Position numbers and translations under genes: made by a program. Shown here one piece after another: positions 44,123-53,365 of a stretch of DNA of 64,000 bases (position 1 is the stretch's first letter; every line of letters begins with the position of its first letter). The stretch lies in contig JAKQDD010000030.1 in assembly GCA_029556615.1 (NCBI GenBank), positions 1 through 64,000 of the forward strand, read 5' to 3'. The notes beneath the pieces were generated by a model, which made no database searches, was not told the DNA's origin, and saw only the letters and a list, made by a program, of their open reading frames with translations. The DNA is from Verrucomicrobiota bacterium. Its GTDB lineage: Bacteria > Verrucomicrobiota > Verrucomicrobiia > Limisphaerales > J093.

Positions 44123-44703
44123 AACCAACACCCGCCAACGGTTCGCAGTCCGCCCCGGCCGGTTCCCCGAGCCCGCCCGCAGAGGTCTGGACCCGCGAAC
44201 AGCAGACCCGGTGCGCCCAGGTGGTCGCCGACGATCTGGCCACCCTCATGCGGCAGTTGGCCGAGTGCCAGTCCACCCTGCGGGACAAGGAAGAGACCCA
44301 GAAGAACCAGATGCGCTCGCTGCTCATCGAGTTGCTCGAGATCTCCGATGGTTTCGAGCGGGTCTTTGCCCTCATCGAACCCCACAAAGCCGGCTGCACG
44401 CCCGAGGTCAGGGCATGGCTCAACACGTTCCGCGTCCTGCACCGGTTGCTCTGGAGAACCTTGAAAGCGCAGGGGGTGACCCGCATCCAGAACCTCGACG
44501 GCACCTATGATCCGCACTGGCATCTGCCCCAAACCAGGGTGTATGACCCCACGCAGCCGGAGGGCACGATCCTCCGCGAGGAAAAGCCCGGCTACATCTG
44601 GCAGGGCATCCTCCTGCGCAAGGCGGAAGTCGCGGTCATCACCCACGACGCCAGCCAGGCGGTCGCCGAAAGCGCGGACGATGACGCCGCAGATCAACCC
44701 TAG
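44119..44703 (+). CDS. GrpE-like nucleotide exchange factor
   Basis: A 194-residue GrpE homologue. A Pro-rich leader precedes a helical coiled region (LATLMRQLAECQSTLRDKE), helical bundle residues, and the C-terminal beta part: LKAQGVTRIQNLDGTYDPHW then GYIWQGILLRKAEVAVI, which match the GrpE pattern (short DP..H, G.....LR.A.V.V). It would release ADP from the Hsp70 encoded 260 bases downstream. Its stop codon TAG (44701-44703) is also the first three bases of the repeat element, so the repeat sits exactly at the end of the gene. Confidence 0.88.
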   Translation: MKPTPANGSQSAPAGSPSPPAEVWTREQQTRCAQVVADDLATLMRQLAECQSTLRDKEETQKNQMRSLLIELLEISDGFERVFALIEPHKAGCTPEVRAWLNTFRVLHRLLWRTLKAQGVTRIQNLDGTYDPHWHLPQTRVYDPTQPEGTILREEKPGYIWQGILLRKAEVAVITHDASQAVAESADDDAADQP

Positions 44704-44880
44704 CGAGGCGCGCCTCAGACCAATCCAAGACAGCGATCCCATGAGACATCACTGCCTCTTCGGGCCCTCTCTCCTGCGCCTCGCTAATGTAGAGTCCTCG
44801 AAGGCAAGGGGGGGCGGGTTGGGAACGTCAGGGACCAAACTTGACCTGTTGACCACACATTCCACAAGTCGAGGACTCCA
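44701..44880. repeat. Dispersed structured repeat, copy 2
   Basis: Second copy of the element at 12638-12815. Unit one pairs 44701-44711 (TAGCGAGGCGC) with 44776-44786 perfectly. Unit two pairs 44792-44801 (GAGTCCTCGA) with 44869-44878. The unit lengths (86 and 87 bases) equal those of copy 1. AGCGAGGCGC at 44702-44711 recurs at 44880-44889, immediately after the element, either as a flanking duplication or as the start of another unit. In the operon it would be transcribed between the GrpE and Hsp70 genes. Confidence 0.8.
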
Positions 44881-44910
44881 GCGAGGCGCCGCCTTGAAAT
44901 TCGTCGTGAT

Positions 44911-44950
44911 AACGTCAAGTGTCGGCCCGTTCAGAATGTGACAACGTCAA
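44911..44950 (+). promoter_or_regulatory. AACGTCAA direct repeats before the Hsp70 gene
   Basis: AACGTCAA occurs at 44911-44918 and again at 44943-44950, about three helical turns apart and just before the Hsp70 ribosome-binding site. A TTGAAA at 44894-44899 could be a -35 box, but no -10 element follows at a normal distance. This may be an operator or internal promoter; the evidence is only the repeat. Confidence 0.3.
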
Positions 44951-44966
44951 TCCAGGAGAAGCACCT

Positions 44967-47366
44967 ATGGGCAAGAGCATCGGCATCGACTTAGGAACCA
45001 CCAACACCGTCGCCGCGGTTGTGGATGGCCCCCGCGTCACCGTGATCGTCAATCGGGAGAACCACCAGTCCACCCGCTCGGTCGTCGGGCTGCGCCGCCG
45101 GAAGGACAAAACCGAGATCCTGTGCGGGGATGTGGCCCTGGACAACTGGCCGATGGCGCCCGAGGACACGATCATCTCGATCAAACGGCTGATGGGCCGG
45201 GGAGCCGACGATCCCGAAATCGCGAAGGTCCGTGACACCTACCTCTATAAGATCGTCGTGCCCAAGGATGGCACTGCGGACAGCCTGCGGGTGGTCATGG
45301 GCGGTGTCCAGTACTCCCCGGTGCAGATCTCGGCCATGATCCTCAAGAAGGTCAAAGAGGACGCCGAGTTCCGCCTGAACGAAGAGGTCACCGACGCCGT
45401 GATCACGGTGCCGGCCTACTTCAGCCAGGCCCAAAAGGCGGCGACCCGCCGGGCCGGGCAGGAAGCCGGGCTGCGCGTCATCCAGATTCTCGATGAACCC
45501 ACGGCCGCGGCGATCTCCTATGGCATGGAGACCATCGAGGCCACGGAGCCGAAGTACCTTCTGGTCTACGATCTGGGCGGGGGCACGTTCGACATCTCGG
45601 TGCTCTTGTGGGACCGGAACATCTTCGTGCCGCTGACGCTCGAGGGCGACATGTGGCTCGGGGGCGACAACTTCGACCAGGCGCTGGTCGACTGCGCGGT
45701 GGGCCAGATCAAGAAGGAGCACGGGGTCGATCCCAAGCCCAACCGGCGGTTCATGGCGATGTTGAAGAAGGAGTGCCAGAAGGCCAAAGAGACCCTGAGC
45801 GGGGCCCGCTCGGCGGACATCATCGTGGCCAGTGTCCTCCAGGATGCGGCCGGCAATCCCGTCGATGTGGTGCTCGAGGTCACGCGGGAGCAGTTCGAGG
45901 AGATGATCCGTCCCCTGGTGGCCCGGACCATCGCGCTGGCGGAGAAGGCGCTCGCCGGCGCCGAGCTCGAGGTCTCCCAGGTCAGCCATGTTCTCATGGC
46001 CGGCAACTCGACGTGCGTCCCCCTCGTTCAGCAGGAGGTGGAGAAGAAGTTCGGCGCGGACAAGGTGCTGCGCAAGGTGCACCCCAAACAGAGCGTGGCC
46101 ACCGGGGCGGCAAAGCTCGCGGCGGTGCTTTACGGCAAACTCGTCTGCCAGGCCCCCCGGCAGGAGGATCCCCAGCAGGAATGCGGGTACCGGAACGAGC
46201 GGGACGCAGTCACCTGCGCCCGCTGCGGCGCTCCCCTGGCGGCGCAGGAGGGGCCGGTGCCCACGGATGAGCTGATCCCTCCCGGCGGCATCGCCGCCTG
46301 TTCCTACGGCATTCAAACCGCGGGCGACAAGTACGCGGTCTTCATCAAGAAAAACGACCCCTATCCGACCCCCGAGGAGAACCGCCAGCCGCAAACCTTC
46401 TACACCCGCATGCCCGACCAGCGGATCATCATGATCCCGGTCTACGGAGGCGAGACCATGGACCGGGCCAGCGCCAACGAAAAGCAGGGCGCCGCCGTCG
46501 CCATCCTCCCGGCGCGCCTGCCGAAGGGGACGGCAATCCGCATCCGGGTCTGGTTGGACAACGACTGCGTGTTCGTCGTCAGCGCGCACCTCGAGGACGG
46601 CACCGACCTGAAACCCTGGATCATGAAGGGCGAGGCGGACGCCAAGGCCCTCGAGGGACTCCAGCGCGTGGACCAGGAGTTCGAGAAGGTCGAATCCGAG
46701 CTGACAGCCGACGAGCATGCGGAGGTCGATCGCGTCCGGAACCAGGCCTTCGACGACATGCGGAGCCAGCGGTTCGACGACGCCATGCAGCGCGCCCAGG
46801 ACTTCAAGAAGAAGCTCGAGGAGCGAAAGAAAGGCGACGACCCGTTGACGCGGAAGGCGGAAGGCCTGGTTCGGTACACGCGTTTTGTGCTCGACCGGTA
46901 CGGGTGGCTCCTGGACCCGCCCAAGGCGGTTCAACTCAATCAGCTGGCCGAGCAAATCGAGGAAGCGGTTCGCTCGGGCGACCGGCAGCGACTCGAGGAG
47001 AAGGCGAAGGAACTGGACAAGGCAACTGACGAATTGCCGCAGGCGGCCCGGGCGTTCATCGGGATGTTCCTCGCCATCCACAACCGGATCCAGCCCGTGG
47101 ATCCCGTCCAGGCCGCCAACCTGCTCGAGGAGCTCGCGGAGGCGGAGCAGGCCCTCAAGGCCCGGGATCCGAATGCGCGCCAGAAGATCCAACAGGTGTC
47201 GGCGAAGATCGCCGTGACCATTGATCAGATCGGCACCGGGGATCCCGACAAGTCGAAGCGGCTCGTCTGCTCGTGCGGCACCGAGATCCCGGCGGGTGCG
47301 GACAAGTGCCCGAAGTGCGGGCTGGCGGCTTGGCTGGTCGAAGACCGGTCCCGCCGGGGCCTTTGA
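44967..47366 (+). CDS. Hsp70 chaperone with zinc-ribbon insertions
   Basis: A 799-residue DnaK-type chaperone with an intact ATPase: GIDLGTTNT (residues 6-14), D202-L-G-G-G-T-F-D and AGNSTCVPLVQ. Between the ATPase and peptide-binding parts is a zinc-ribbon-like insert, ECGYRNERDAVTCARCGAPL, with Cys406, Cys417 and Cys420; the usual first Cys is Gln, so only three remain. The substrate-binding beta domain follows (IPVYGGETMDRASANEK), then a helical lid and a complete C-terminal zinc ribbon (Cys768, Cys770, Cys781, Cys784). Ordinary DnaK has about 640 residues and no zinc motifs. The ATG at 44967 has AGGAGA at 44954-44959. The C-terminal ribbon replaces the usual EEVD-like tail, suggesting a dedicated partner. 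Confidence 0.93.
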   Translation: MGKSIGIDLGTTNTVAAVVDGPRVTVIVNRENHQSTRSVVGLRRRKDKTEILCGDVALDNWPMAPEDTIISIKRLMGRGADDPEIAKVRDTYLYKIVVPKDGTADSLRVVMGGVQYSPVQISAMILKKVKEDAEFRLNEEVTDAVITVPAYFSQAQKAATRRAGQEAGLRVIQILDEPTAAAISYGMETIEATEPKYLLVYDLGGGTFDISVLLWDRNIFVPLTLEGDMWLGGDNFDQALVDCAVGQIKKEHGVDPKPNRRFMAMLKKECQKAKETLSGARSADIIVASVLQDAAGNPVDVVLEVTREQFEEMIRPLVARTIALAEKALAGAELEVSQVSHVLMAGNSTCVPLVQQEVEKKFGADKVLRKVHPKQSVATGAAKLAAVLYGKLVCQAPRQEDPQQECGYRNERDAVTCARCGAPLAAQEGPVPTDELIPPGGIAACSYGIQTAGDKYAVFIKKNDPYPTPEENRQPQTFYTRMPDQRIIMIPVYGGETMDRASANEKQGAAVAILPARLPKGTAIRIRVWLDNDCVFVVSAHLEDGTDLKPWIMKGEADAKALEGLQRVDQEFEKVESELTADEHAEVDRVRNQAFDDMRSQRFDDAMQRAQDFKKKLEERKKGDDPLTRKAEGLVRYTRFVLDRYGWLLDPPKAVQLNQLAEQIEEAVRSGDRQRLEEKAKELDKATDELPQAARAFIGMFLAIHNRIQPVDPVQAANLLEELAEAEQALKARDPNARQKIQQVSAKIAVTIDQIGTGDPDKSKRLVCSCGTEIPAGADKCPKCGLAAWLVEDRSRRGL

Positions 47367-47382
47367 TCGAACAAGGGGGACG

Positions 47383-49218
47383 ATGAGCGCGCAACCTAAT
47401 CCATCGCCGCGGGTCGTCGGCGTCGACTTCGGCGGCGATGCCCTGAGGCTCGCGTCCTGGGTAGACGGAGAGCCCCGGCTGTTGCCCTCTCGGCCGGTCG
47501 CCGAACCCCTCCACCGGGAAATCCGCGTCAACGGCGCGGCGCCGGAGTGCCGGATCCTATCCCTCAAGCGGTTGCTGGATCATGACGAAACCCTCATCCT
47601 GCCCAGGGTGGGGGGGGCGAGCATCCGCTCCGTGGAATACCTGACCGAGCTGTTCCGCCTCCTGCGGACCAACGCGACCCTCTTCCCGGCGTCCACGCCG
47701 CTGAACACCGTCGGCGCCGTTCCCCCCTGCTTCTCCCAGCGCCAGCGCTCGACCTTCCGCGAAGCCATCGAGAAGGCGGGCTTCGAGCGGGTCCGGCTGG
47801 TGGACGACACGATGGCCGCAGTTCTCGCCAACCAGGAACGACTCCGGGGCAAGGAGAGCGTGCTGGTCTACGCCTGGGGAGCAAGCACGTTCTCCGCAGC
47901 CCTCTACCGCCCCGCCGGAACCGCCTTCCGGGTCATCGCCCAGGACGGCGATCGGAATCTGGGCGGTGATGACTGGAATGGGGTGATCTTGAATGGCTGC
48001 CTGAAAGCCCTGGGCCGGCCCGTGCGGTTCCCGTCCAAGGACGACGCGGCGCTGCTGCGCGAGCTGGAACGGATCAAACGCGTCTTGTCCGATGGCCAGG
48101 AAGCCCAGTTCTCGACCGTCGTGCTCGTCGGCGGACGACCGGAAGCCCAGCGAATCCCGCCGCAACTGGCCGTGGACGCCAGCGCCTTCCGGGAGGCCGT
48201 GCTGCGCATGACTCAGCGCACCCTCGAGTTGTCGGAGAAGGTCCTGCGGGAGGGCAAATGCCCCGAGCCGGAAGTGGTCCTGCTTCTGGGCGGAGTGACG
48301 TCGGCGCCTCTCGTGACCCGGGCGATCGAGCAGAGGTTCCCGGGGCGAATCCTCGCCACCATCCCCGACGCCGTCGCCGTCGGAGCCGCCATCTACGGAA
48401 CCTTGCTCCCGTCGGCCGAGTGGGAAGCCTCCGGCCGCAGGGCTGAACAGGACAAACAGCGGGGCCTCCCGCCGGCGGCCAAGCCGCCAGCCGCCACTCC
48501 GGACCCGGACCCGTCTCCGGCCCCGCGCCTGCGCGCACCGGACCGGGCGCCGGAGACTCCGGCCCGGCCTGCCGTCGAAGGGGGTTGGGCTGCCCATTTC
48601 GTCCCGCTGCTGAACGAGGCGGAGCGGCTCGAGAAGGAAGACCGCCTGGACGAATCGGTGGCCAAGCTCGAAGAACTGCACGAGAGGATGGGCAAGTTCT
48701 TCTTCTGGGTGTTCGACAAGGCGGCCACAACCCAAATGGCCCAGGGTCACAAGGAGCGAGCCTACGCCCTCCTGCAAAGGGCCAACCGGTTCGATCCCTC
48801 AAACGAACGAGTCGCTCACAGCCTCGCGGAGTTCTACGGAGGACGCGCCGTCGAGCTCTACAAGAACCGCCGCTTCGAGTCGGCCCTCGAGTCCTGCCGC
48901 GCGGCGCTGGCAGTGATCGAAGCGCTGCCGGACGCCGAGCGGCGACAGGGGCGATTCCTCGCTCATTATCTCCGGCTCCAGGCCGAGATCGAGCTGGCGT
49001 TGAGCCGAACGAGCGCGGCGGAAGCCAACCTCGAACGAGCGGTAAGGCTGAACCCCGAGGAACCGGCCCTCAAACAGCGATTGCAGGAAATCCAGCCCTT
49101 GCTGAAGCGGGCGGCTTCCGAGGTGCGCCGGGTCTTCGGCCCCATGTCGGGCGAAGACCGAAACCGGCTTTGTCCTTGTGGCAGCGGCAAGAAGTACAAG
49201 AAATGTTGCGGACGATGA
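47383..49218 (+). CDS. Degenerate Hsp70-like ATPase-fold protein with TPR and SEC-C motif
   Basis: A 611-residue protein built on an Hsp70 nucleotide-binding fold (about 1-350). Phosphate loop 1 reads VVGVDFGGDALRL rather than GIDLGTTNS, and the second loop is VYAWGASTFSAAL (residues 163-172) rather than DLGGGTFD, so ATP turnover is doubtful. FRVIAQDGDRNLGGDDWNG still resembles the family. A Pro-rich linker joins TPR-like helices, and the chain ends in a perfect SEC-C zinc motif, CPCGSGKKYKKCCGR (Cys597, 599, 608, 609), best known from the SecA tail. Start ATG 47383 has AAGGGGGA upstream, 16 bases after the active Hsp70. It may regulate or scaffold the active chaperone. Confidence 0.85.
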   Translation: MSAQPNPSPRVVGVDFGGDALRLASWVDGEPRLLPSRPVAEPLHREIRVNGAAPECRILSLKRLLDHDETLILPRVGGASIRSVEYLTELFRLLRTNATLFPASTPLNTVGAVPPCFSQRQRSTFREAIEKAGFERVRLVDDTMAAVLANQERLRGKESVLVYAWGASTFSAALYRPAGTAFRVIAQDGDRNLGGDDWNGVILNGCLKALGRPVRFPSKDDAALLRELERIKRVLSDGQEAQFSTVVLVGGRPEAQRIPPQLAVDASAFREAVLRMTQRTLELSEKVLREGKCPEPEVVLLLGGVTSAPLVTRAIEQRFPGRILATIPDAVAVGAAIYGTLLPSAEWEASGRRAEQDKQRGLPPAAKPPAATPDPDPSPAPRLRAPDRAPETPARPAVEGGWAAHFVPLLNEAERLEKEDRLDESVAKLEELHERMGKFFFWVFDKAATTQMAQGHKERAYALLQRANRFDPSNERVAHSLAEFYGGRAVELYKNRRFESALESCRAALAVIEALPDAERRQGRFLAHYLRLQAEIELALSRTSAAEANLERAVRLNPEEPALKQRLQEIQPLLKRAASEVRRVFGPMSGEDRNRLCPCGSGKKYKKCCGR

Positions 49219-49358
49219 ACCCGACCGTCGCGGCGTTGAGGAGCGCCAGCAGACTTACGCGAGGCGCCGGTTATATCGAGATGGGCGTGAAGCGAAACCG
49301 GCATTGAGTGTTGCACAGACGCTTGGGTTGCCCCCGGCGGGCATCAAGGGTTCGGACG

Positions 49359-51962
49359 ATGAAGATTCGCTGTACAACATGCGGAACAGACTACGACCTG
49401 GACGACTCGTATCGGGGACGGCGGGTGCGCTGTGACGTCTGCAATGCGGAGCTCGTCGTGGAAGCAACGGCGGCTCCTACCCTCGCAACCCCGGCGCCTC
49501 GAGCCGATCCCGCCCCGGTCACCCCGGCGCGCCCAACGCCCAGACAGCCCGCCGGCGCCAAGCCCGGCGCCAACCCGGGGGAAGCCGCGGGCGCGTTGGG
49601 GATCTGGAAGGACCCGCTCCAGCACGAACCGACGCCGTACGAAGTGCTCGGTGTCCCGCGGGGCGCGCAAAAGCCGGAAGTCGAACGGGCGGTCGTCGCG
49701 GCCATCCGCCGGGGCGTGCGCTCCCTTGAAGCCCAAGTGGCCCGCCGGGCGCTCCTGACGCCGGCCGAGCGGGCGTCCTGCGATCTGCTGCTCTATGATC
49801 CGGCCGTTCTCGAACGGCTGAATCCGAGCCCGCTGCGGGACCCGACGGTTCTGCATGCCTCGCGACGATTGGCCACCGGCGAGGCCTGGGAACGGCAATT
49901 GCGGGCCCGCTTCCCCGATGCCGGCATTGCGCACAGCCTCGGCGTCCTCTGGTACTGGTGGGCCCGCCACGAACAGGAGCGCCTTGAGGCCCTGGTCGGG
50001 GCCGCACCGGACCGGGCCCGACAGAGTGACGGCTCGAAGTCGCAGTTGATCCTCGCCGCCCGCCAGAAGACGGGGGGTGCCTGTGCCCTGAAGGCGAGCG
50101 AATGCACCGAGCCCGACTGCGTCTGGCGTGAGGACTGTGCCACGGCCGGCGTGACCGCCCAGGAAGCCTGGAAACGGGCCGTGATCTACTGGAGCATGCT
50201 GGCCTCGACGCCCGAGGTGTGGAATGGCCGGCTGGGTCTCAGCGAGGCGGAGTCCGCGGCGCTGCGCAAGAACTTCATCGAGGATTTGTCCAACCGGCTG
50301 GTCGACTGCGCCCAGCACTACAGCCAGCAGTTTGCCGCCGATCATCCCCTGGCCGCCTCCTTCCGGCAGCTCAAACTGTGCCTCGCCTCGGAACTGAAAA
50401 CGTCCGCTGCCATGGCCCAGTCAGGCTACCGCACCAAGCGCGGCCGGGTCGCCGCCGGAGTCCTCATGCTGCAGCACCTGGGCCTGCTCGAGAAGGTCCG
50501 GGAACAGGTCGACGGCCTTCTCGAACGAACGCCGGGGAACCAGGCGCTTCGGGAACTGCGCGCCCTGCTCTCACCCCACTTCCCGATCATCATCCTGGTC
50601 GAGGAGGAGAGAGCCCAGGAGGCCCTCGAAGCCATCGAGCGCCTCCCCGGCAAGGACAAGGAATCACTCGAAATCCGACGCCTCCGGTGCAAGGCCCTCC
50701 TCATCGCCGGACGCCAGCGGGCCAGCGTCAATGAATGCGCACGAGCCCTGGATTACTGGACCCAAGCCCTGAATCTGGGGGCGGGAGAGGACCTGGATGC
50801 CGAGGTCCGACGCCAGGTCGTTGCCAGTTGTCAGAGCCAGGGACACGAGCTCGAGAGGCGGGATGCCGACCGGGCCGCGGACATCCTCGAGCGCGGATTG
50901 CGTCTCACGCAGGATCCCAAGCTCAGACTCCAACTCGCCGAACTCCTCGTGGGACGCGGGATCGATGCCTTCAACAAGGCCCAGGAAGCGATCAAGACCG
51001 CCCGCGGCGCCAAGGCGCGATCCCTCATCAAAGAGCTCGAGCGCGCTCGGCACCACATCGCGCGGGCCAAAGAACTCGGATCGGCGCGCGCCGCCGCGAA
51101 CCTCGAGACCGCCGAGGAAATCCTGAGCGGCCTCAAGCTCCAGATGAGCGAGGGTCTGCTGGACCTGCCCGAGGCTGCCGAAAGACCCTGGCGTGAGGCC
51201 AACGCCGCCGTCCAGCGCAAGGACTGGGACACGGCCATCGAACGATTGCGCGAAGCCTTGAAACTGGCCGGCGGCAGCCGGCCGGGCCTCACCCAACGGC
51301 TGGCGTCCGCCCTGGCCAACCGCGGCATCCAACGCGCCAACCAGGCCGTGCAAAGCCTGTCGGTCGCCCACCAGGCCCATGGAGCCGAACTCATGGGCCT
51401 GATCCAGGAGATCCAAAACCACTACGACGATGATCAGTGCGCCATCTGCAAGAAGTCGAAGCTCTTCAACACCGCCGGCACCGAGTGGTTCACCGTCACC
51501 TTGAAAGGGGGCAAGACCGGCCAGCTGTGCCTCATGTGCATGATGCGCCTGCAACAGCTGCAGAACGATCGCCCCACACCCGATCCCAACTCGGTGGCCC
51601 TCCTCCGATCCGGCGAGAGCGACCTCGCCGAAGCCAGCACCCTCGACCCGACCAGCACGCACATCCAGAAGAACCTGCGCGATGTCCGTGAAACACTCCG
51701 GCAGCTGTCGTCGGAACCTGAGTCGCATACCACGGTCGAACGATCCCAGGCACCGCACCCCGCCGCCGCGCCGCGCCCCGCCCCGGGACCGGCGCCCCAC
51801 CGGCCGCGCCGTCCCAGTCCGACGCCTGCACCCGGCAGCCCGCCTCCCGCGCCCACCCCAGGCAGTGCAGCCACCCCCTCGGTCGGAGTCCGATTCCTGA
51901 AAGCAACATGGTGGTTGTGGGCCGCGGGGCTCGGCTGGCTCCTGGTGAAAGGGTGTCAGTGA
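49359..51962 (+). CDS. Zinc-ribbon, J-like and TPR protein with C-terminal membrane anchor
   Basis: An 867-residue multi-domain protein. The N-terminus MKIRCTTCGTDYDLDDSYRG with CDVC is a four-Cys zinc ribbon. After a Pro/Ala linker comes a J-like segment, PTPYEVLGVPRGAQKPEVER, that lacks the HPD tripeptide needed to stimulate Hsp70. A long helical/TPR-rich body follows (for example WDTAIERLREALKLAGG). Near residue 690 a second zinc motif, CAICKKSKLFNTAG plus CLMCMM, appears. A Pro-rich stretch and one C-terminal helix (ATWWLWAAGLGWLLVKG) anchor the chain in the membrane with most of it in the cytoplasm. The ATG at 49359 begins right at the ribbon. I infer a membrane-bound adaptor for the Hsp70 proteins. 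Confidence 0.8.
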   Translation: MKIRCTTCGTDYDLDDSYRGRRVRCDVCNAELVVEATAAPTLATPAPRADPAPVTPARPTPRQPAGAKPGANPGEAAGALGIWKDPLQHEPTPYEVLGVPRGAQKPEVERAVVAAIRRGVRSLEAQVARRALLTPAERASCDLLLYDPAVLERLNPSPLRDPTVLHASRRLATGEAWERQLRARFPDAGIAHSLGVLWYWWARHEQERLEALVGAAPDRARQSDGSKSQLILAARQKTGGACALKASECTEPDCVWREDCATAGVTAQEAWKRAVIYWSMLASTPEVWNGRLGLSEAESAALRKNFIEDLSNRLVDCAQHYSQQFAADHPLAASFRQLKLCLASELKTSAAMAQSGYRTKRGRVAAGVLMLQHLGLLEKVREQVDGLLERTPGNQALRELRALLSPHFPIIILVEEERAQEALEAIERLPGKDKESLEIRRLRCKALLIAGRQRASVNECARALDYWTQALNLGAGEDLDAEVRRQVVASCQSQGHELERRDADRAADILERGLRLTQDPKLRLQLAELLVGRGIDAFNKAQEAIKTARGAKARSLIKELERARHHIARAKELGSARAAANLETAEEILSGLKLQMSEGLLDLPEAAERPWREANAAVQRKDWDTAIERLREALKLAGGSRPGLTQRLASALANRGIQRANQAVQSLSVAHQAHGAELMGLIQEIQNHYDDDQCAICKKSKLFNTAGTEWFTVTLKGGKTGQLCLMCMMRLQQLQNDRPTPDPNSVALLRSGESDLAEASTLDPTSTHIQKNLRDVRETLRQLSSEPESHTTVERSQAPHPAAAPRPAPGPAPHRPRRPSPTPAPGSPPPAPTPGSAATPSVGVRFLKATWWLWAAGLGWLLVKGCQ

Positions 51963-51999
51963 CATCCGCCCACAACCCTTCCATCGATCGGAGACCCCA

Positions 52000-53229
52000 A
52001 TGAACTGCCCTGTCTGTCCGGCGCGAGATCTGCCCGACGACTGCACCTGCTGTCCCGTCTGCCGGGCGGATCTGCAACCCTTCCAGCGAGTCCGCCAGCT
52101 CCACCGCGCCCAGCTCGCCGAAGCCCAACGGCTGTTCGAGTTGGGCGCCGTCGATCCCGCCCTCCATCACGCGGCGGCAGCCCTCGCCCTCAACCCCTCG
52201 TACGCTCCCGCCCTGAAACTCCTCGGCCGCTTGTTCTGGCAAAAAGGCGCAGCCCAGGAGGCCCTTGCTCGGTGGGAGGAGGCAGCCCGGCTCGATCCGG
52301 ATGACCAGGAAGTCCAGGCGTTGCTGCGGGAATCCCGCGCCGAGCTGCAAGCCCGGGACCACCGGCGAAAGCGGGCATGGTGGCTCGGCGGCGCCGCGCT
52401 GGGCGCTGCGCTGATCGCGGCCGTCCTGTACGCCCTCCTCTACGTCAATCCCCGGCTCGCCGACCGACAGGGATCCAGTTCCACCGCCGCGGCGGGCCGG
52501 CCAGGGGCGGGAACCGCGGAAACCGCGGTCGCCAAGGCGCTCGAGGATCTCGCAGTCCGACTCGAAGCCTTGCAGCGCCGCTGCGACACCCTCGCCGAGA
52601 GCCAGGAACCGATGACGGCTCAGCTCAATTCCACCGCCGACGCCGGCGCGGAGTCCCGACGGCAGATCGCCATGCTGAACACGAACCTCTCCGAAGTCTC
52701 CGCCCTGGCAACCCACCTCGCGTCCGTGAGGCTTCCGGACCTCTCGAAGGTCGTCACCAGCACCCTGGACCGGCTGAAAGCCGTCGAATCCGGGCTGCAA
52801 ACGGTCGTGGCCGCCCAAGCCATGGCCGACGCCGACGCCAAGACCATGCTCCAGACCGCCGCGGAATCGCAGCAGGCGCTCCGCAACACGCGGCAGGAGA
52901 TCGCAGCCCTCGAGCACTGGCTTGCCGGCGTGGCGCAGACCGCCGCGCCCCTCCTGCAACCGCCTGCGATCGAGGAGTTGGCCGCGCAGATCGCCGCCGC
53001 CCGCAACGAACTCGATCGCCTCCAACAGGAAGAGGCCAGGCCGCGGCATTCCCGCGGCGCGTTCGAAGCCATGGCGGACCTGCGAGCCGAAAGCCGGGTC
53101 CGGGCGGCTCAGAAACGGCTTGCAGTCCTCGAGGCAGAATGGCAAAAGCACGCCGAACCATGGCTGCGCTTCAAGACGTTCCTCAGCACGAATGCGCAGC
53201 CCCCAGCCCCCGGCCTATCCCCCCGTTAG
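52000..53229 (+). CDS. Zinc-ribbon/TPR membrane protein with coiled coil, unknown role
   Basis: A 409-residue protein. The N-terminus MNCPVCPARDLPDDCTCCPV plus CRADL is a Cys-rich knuckle, and a TPR pair (ALHHAAAALALNPSYAPALK, ALARWEEAARLDPDDQEVQ) follows. One transmembrane helix lies near residue 130 (WWLGGAALGAALIAAVLYAL). The C-terminal 250 residues form a long coiled coil, probably periplasmic. It shares this layout with the product of 59260-60363, so the two look like paralogues that could form a membrane-spanning pair. A J-like protein gene follows at 53366. Confidence 0.75.
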   Translation: MNCPVCPARDLPDDCTCCPVCRADLQPFQRVRQLHRAQLAEAQRLFELGAVDPALHHAAAALALNPSYAPALKLLGRLFWQKGAAQEALARWEEAARLDPDDQEVQALLRESRAELQARDHRRKRAWWLGGAALGAALIAAVLYALLYVNPRLADRQGSSSTAAAGRPGAGTAETAVAKALEDLAVRLEALQRRCDTLAESQEPMTAQLNSTADAGAESRRQIAMLNTNLSEVSALATHLASVRLPDLSKVVTSTLDRLKAVESGLQTVVAAQAMADADAKTMLQTAAESQQALRNTRQEIAALEHWLAGVAQTAAPLLQPPAIEELAAQIAAARNELDRLQQEEARPRHSRGAFEAMADLRAESRVRAAQKRLAVLEAEWQKHAEPWLRFKTFLSTNAQPPAPGLSPR

Positions 53230-53365
53230 CGGAATTCGCTGAGCCCGCGGAAAGCAGCATCGTTCGAAATCCCGGGTATCAGAGGGTGGAGTCGACGTGG
53301 ATGAACGCTCCGGGTGCCAGTGACGGGTGAAACTGCGGGCGGCCGCGCGACCCATGGAAGAGACC

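Noticed and set aside
44893-44935. A sigma-32-like heat-shock promoter (CTTGAAA) before the Hsp70 gene
   Set aside because: The matching CCCCAT-type -10 element is not present at the needed spacing, and no CIRCE inverted repeat was seen.
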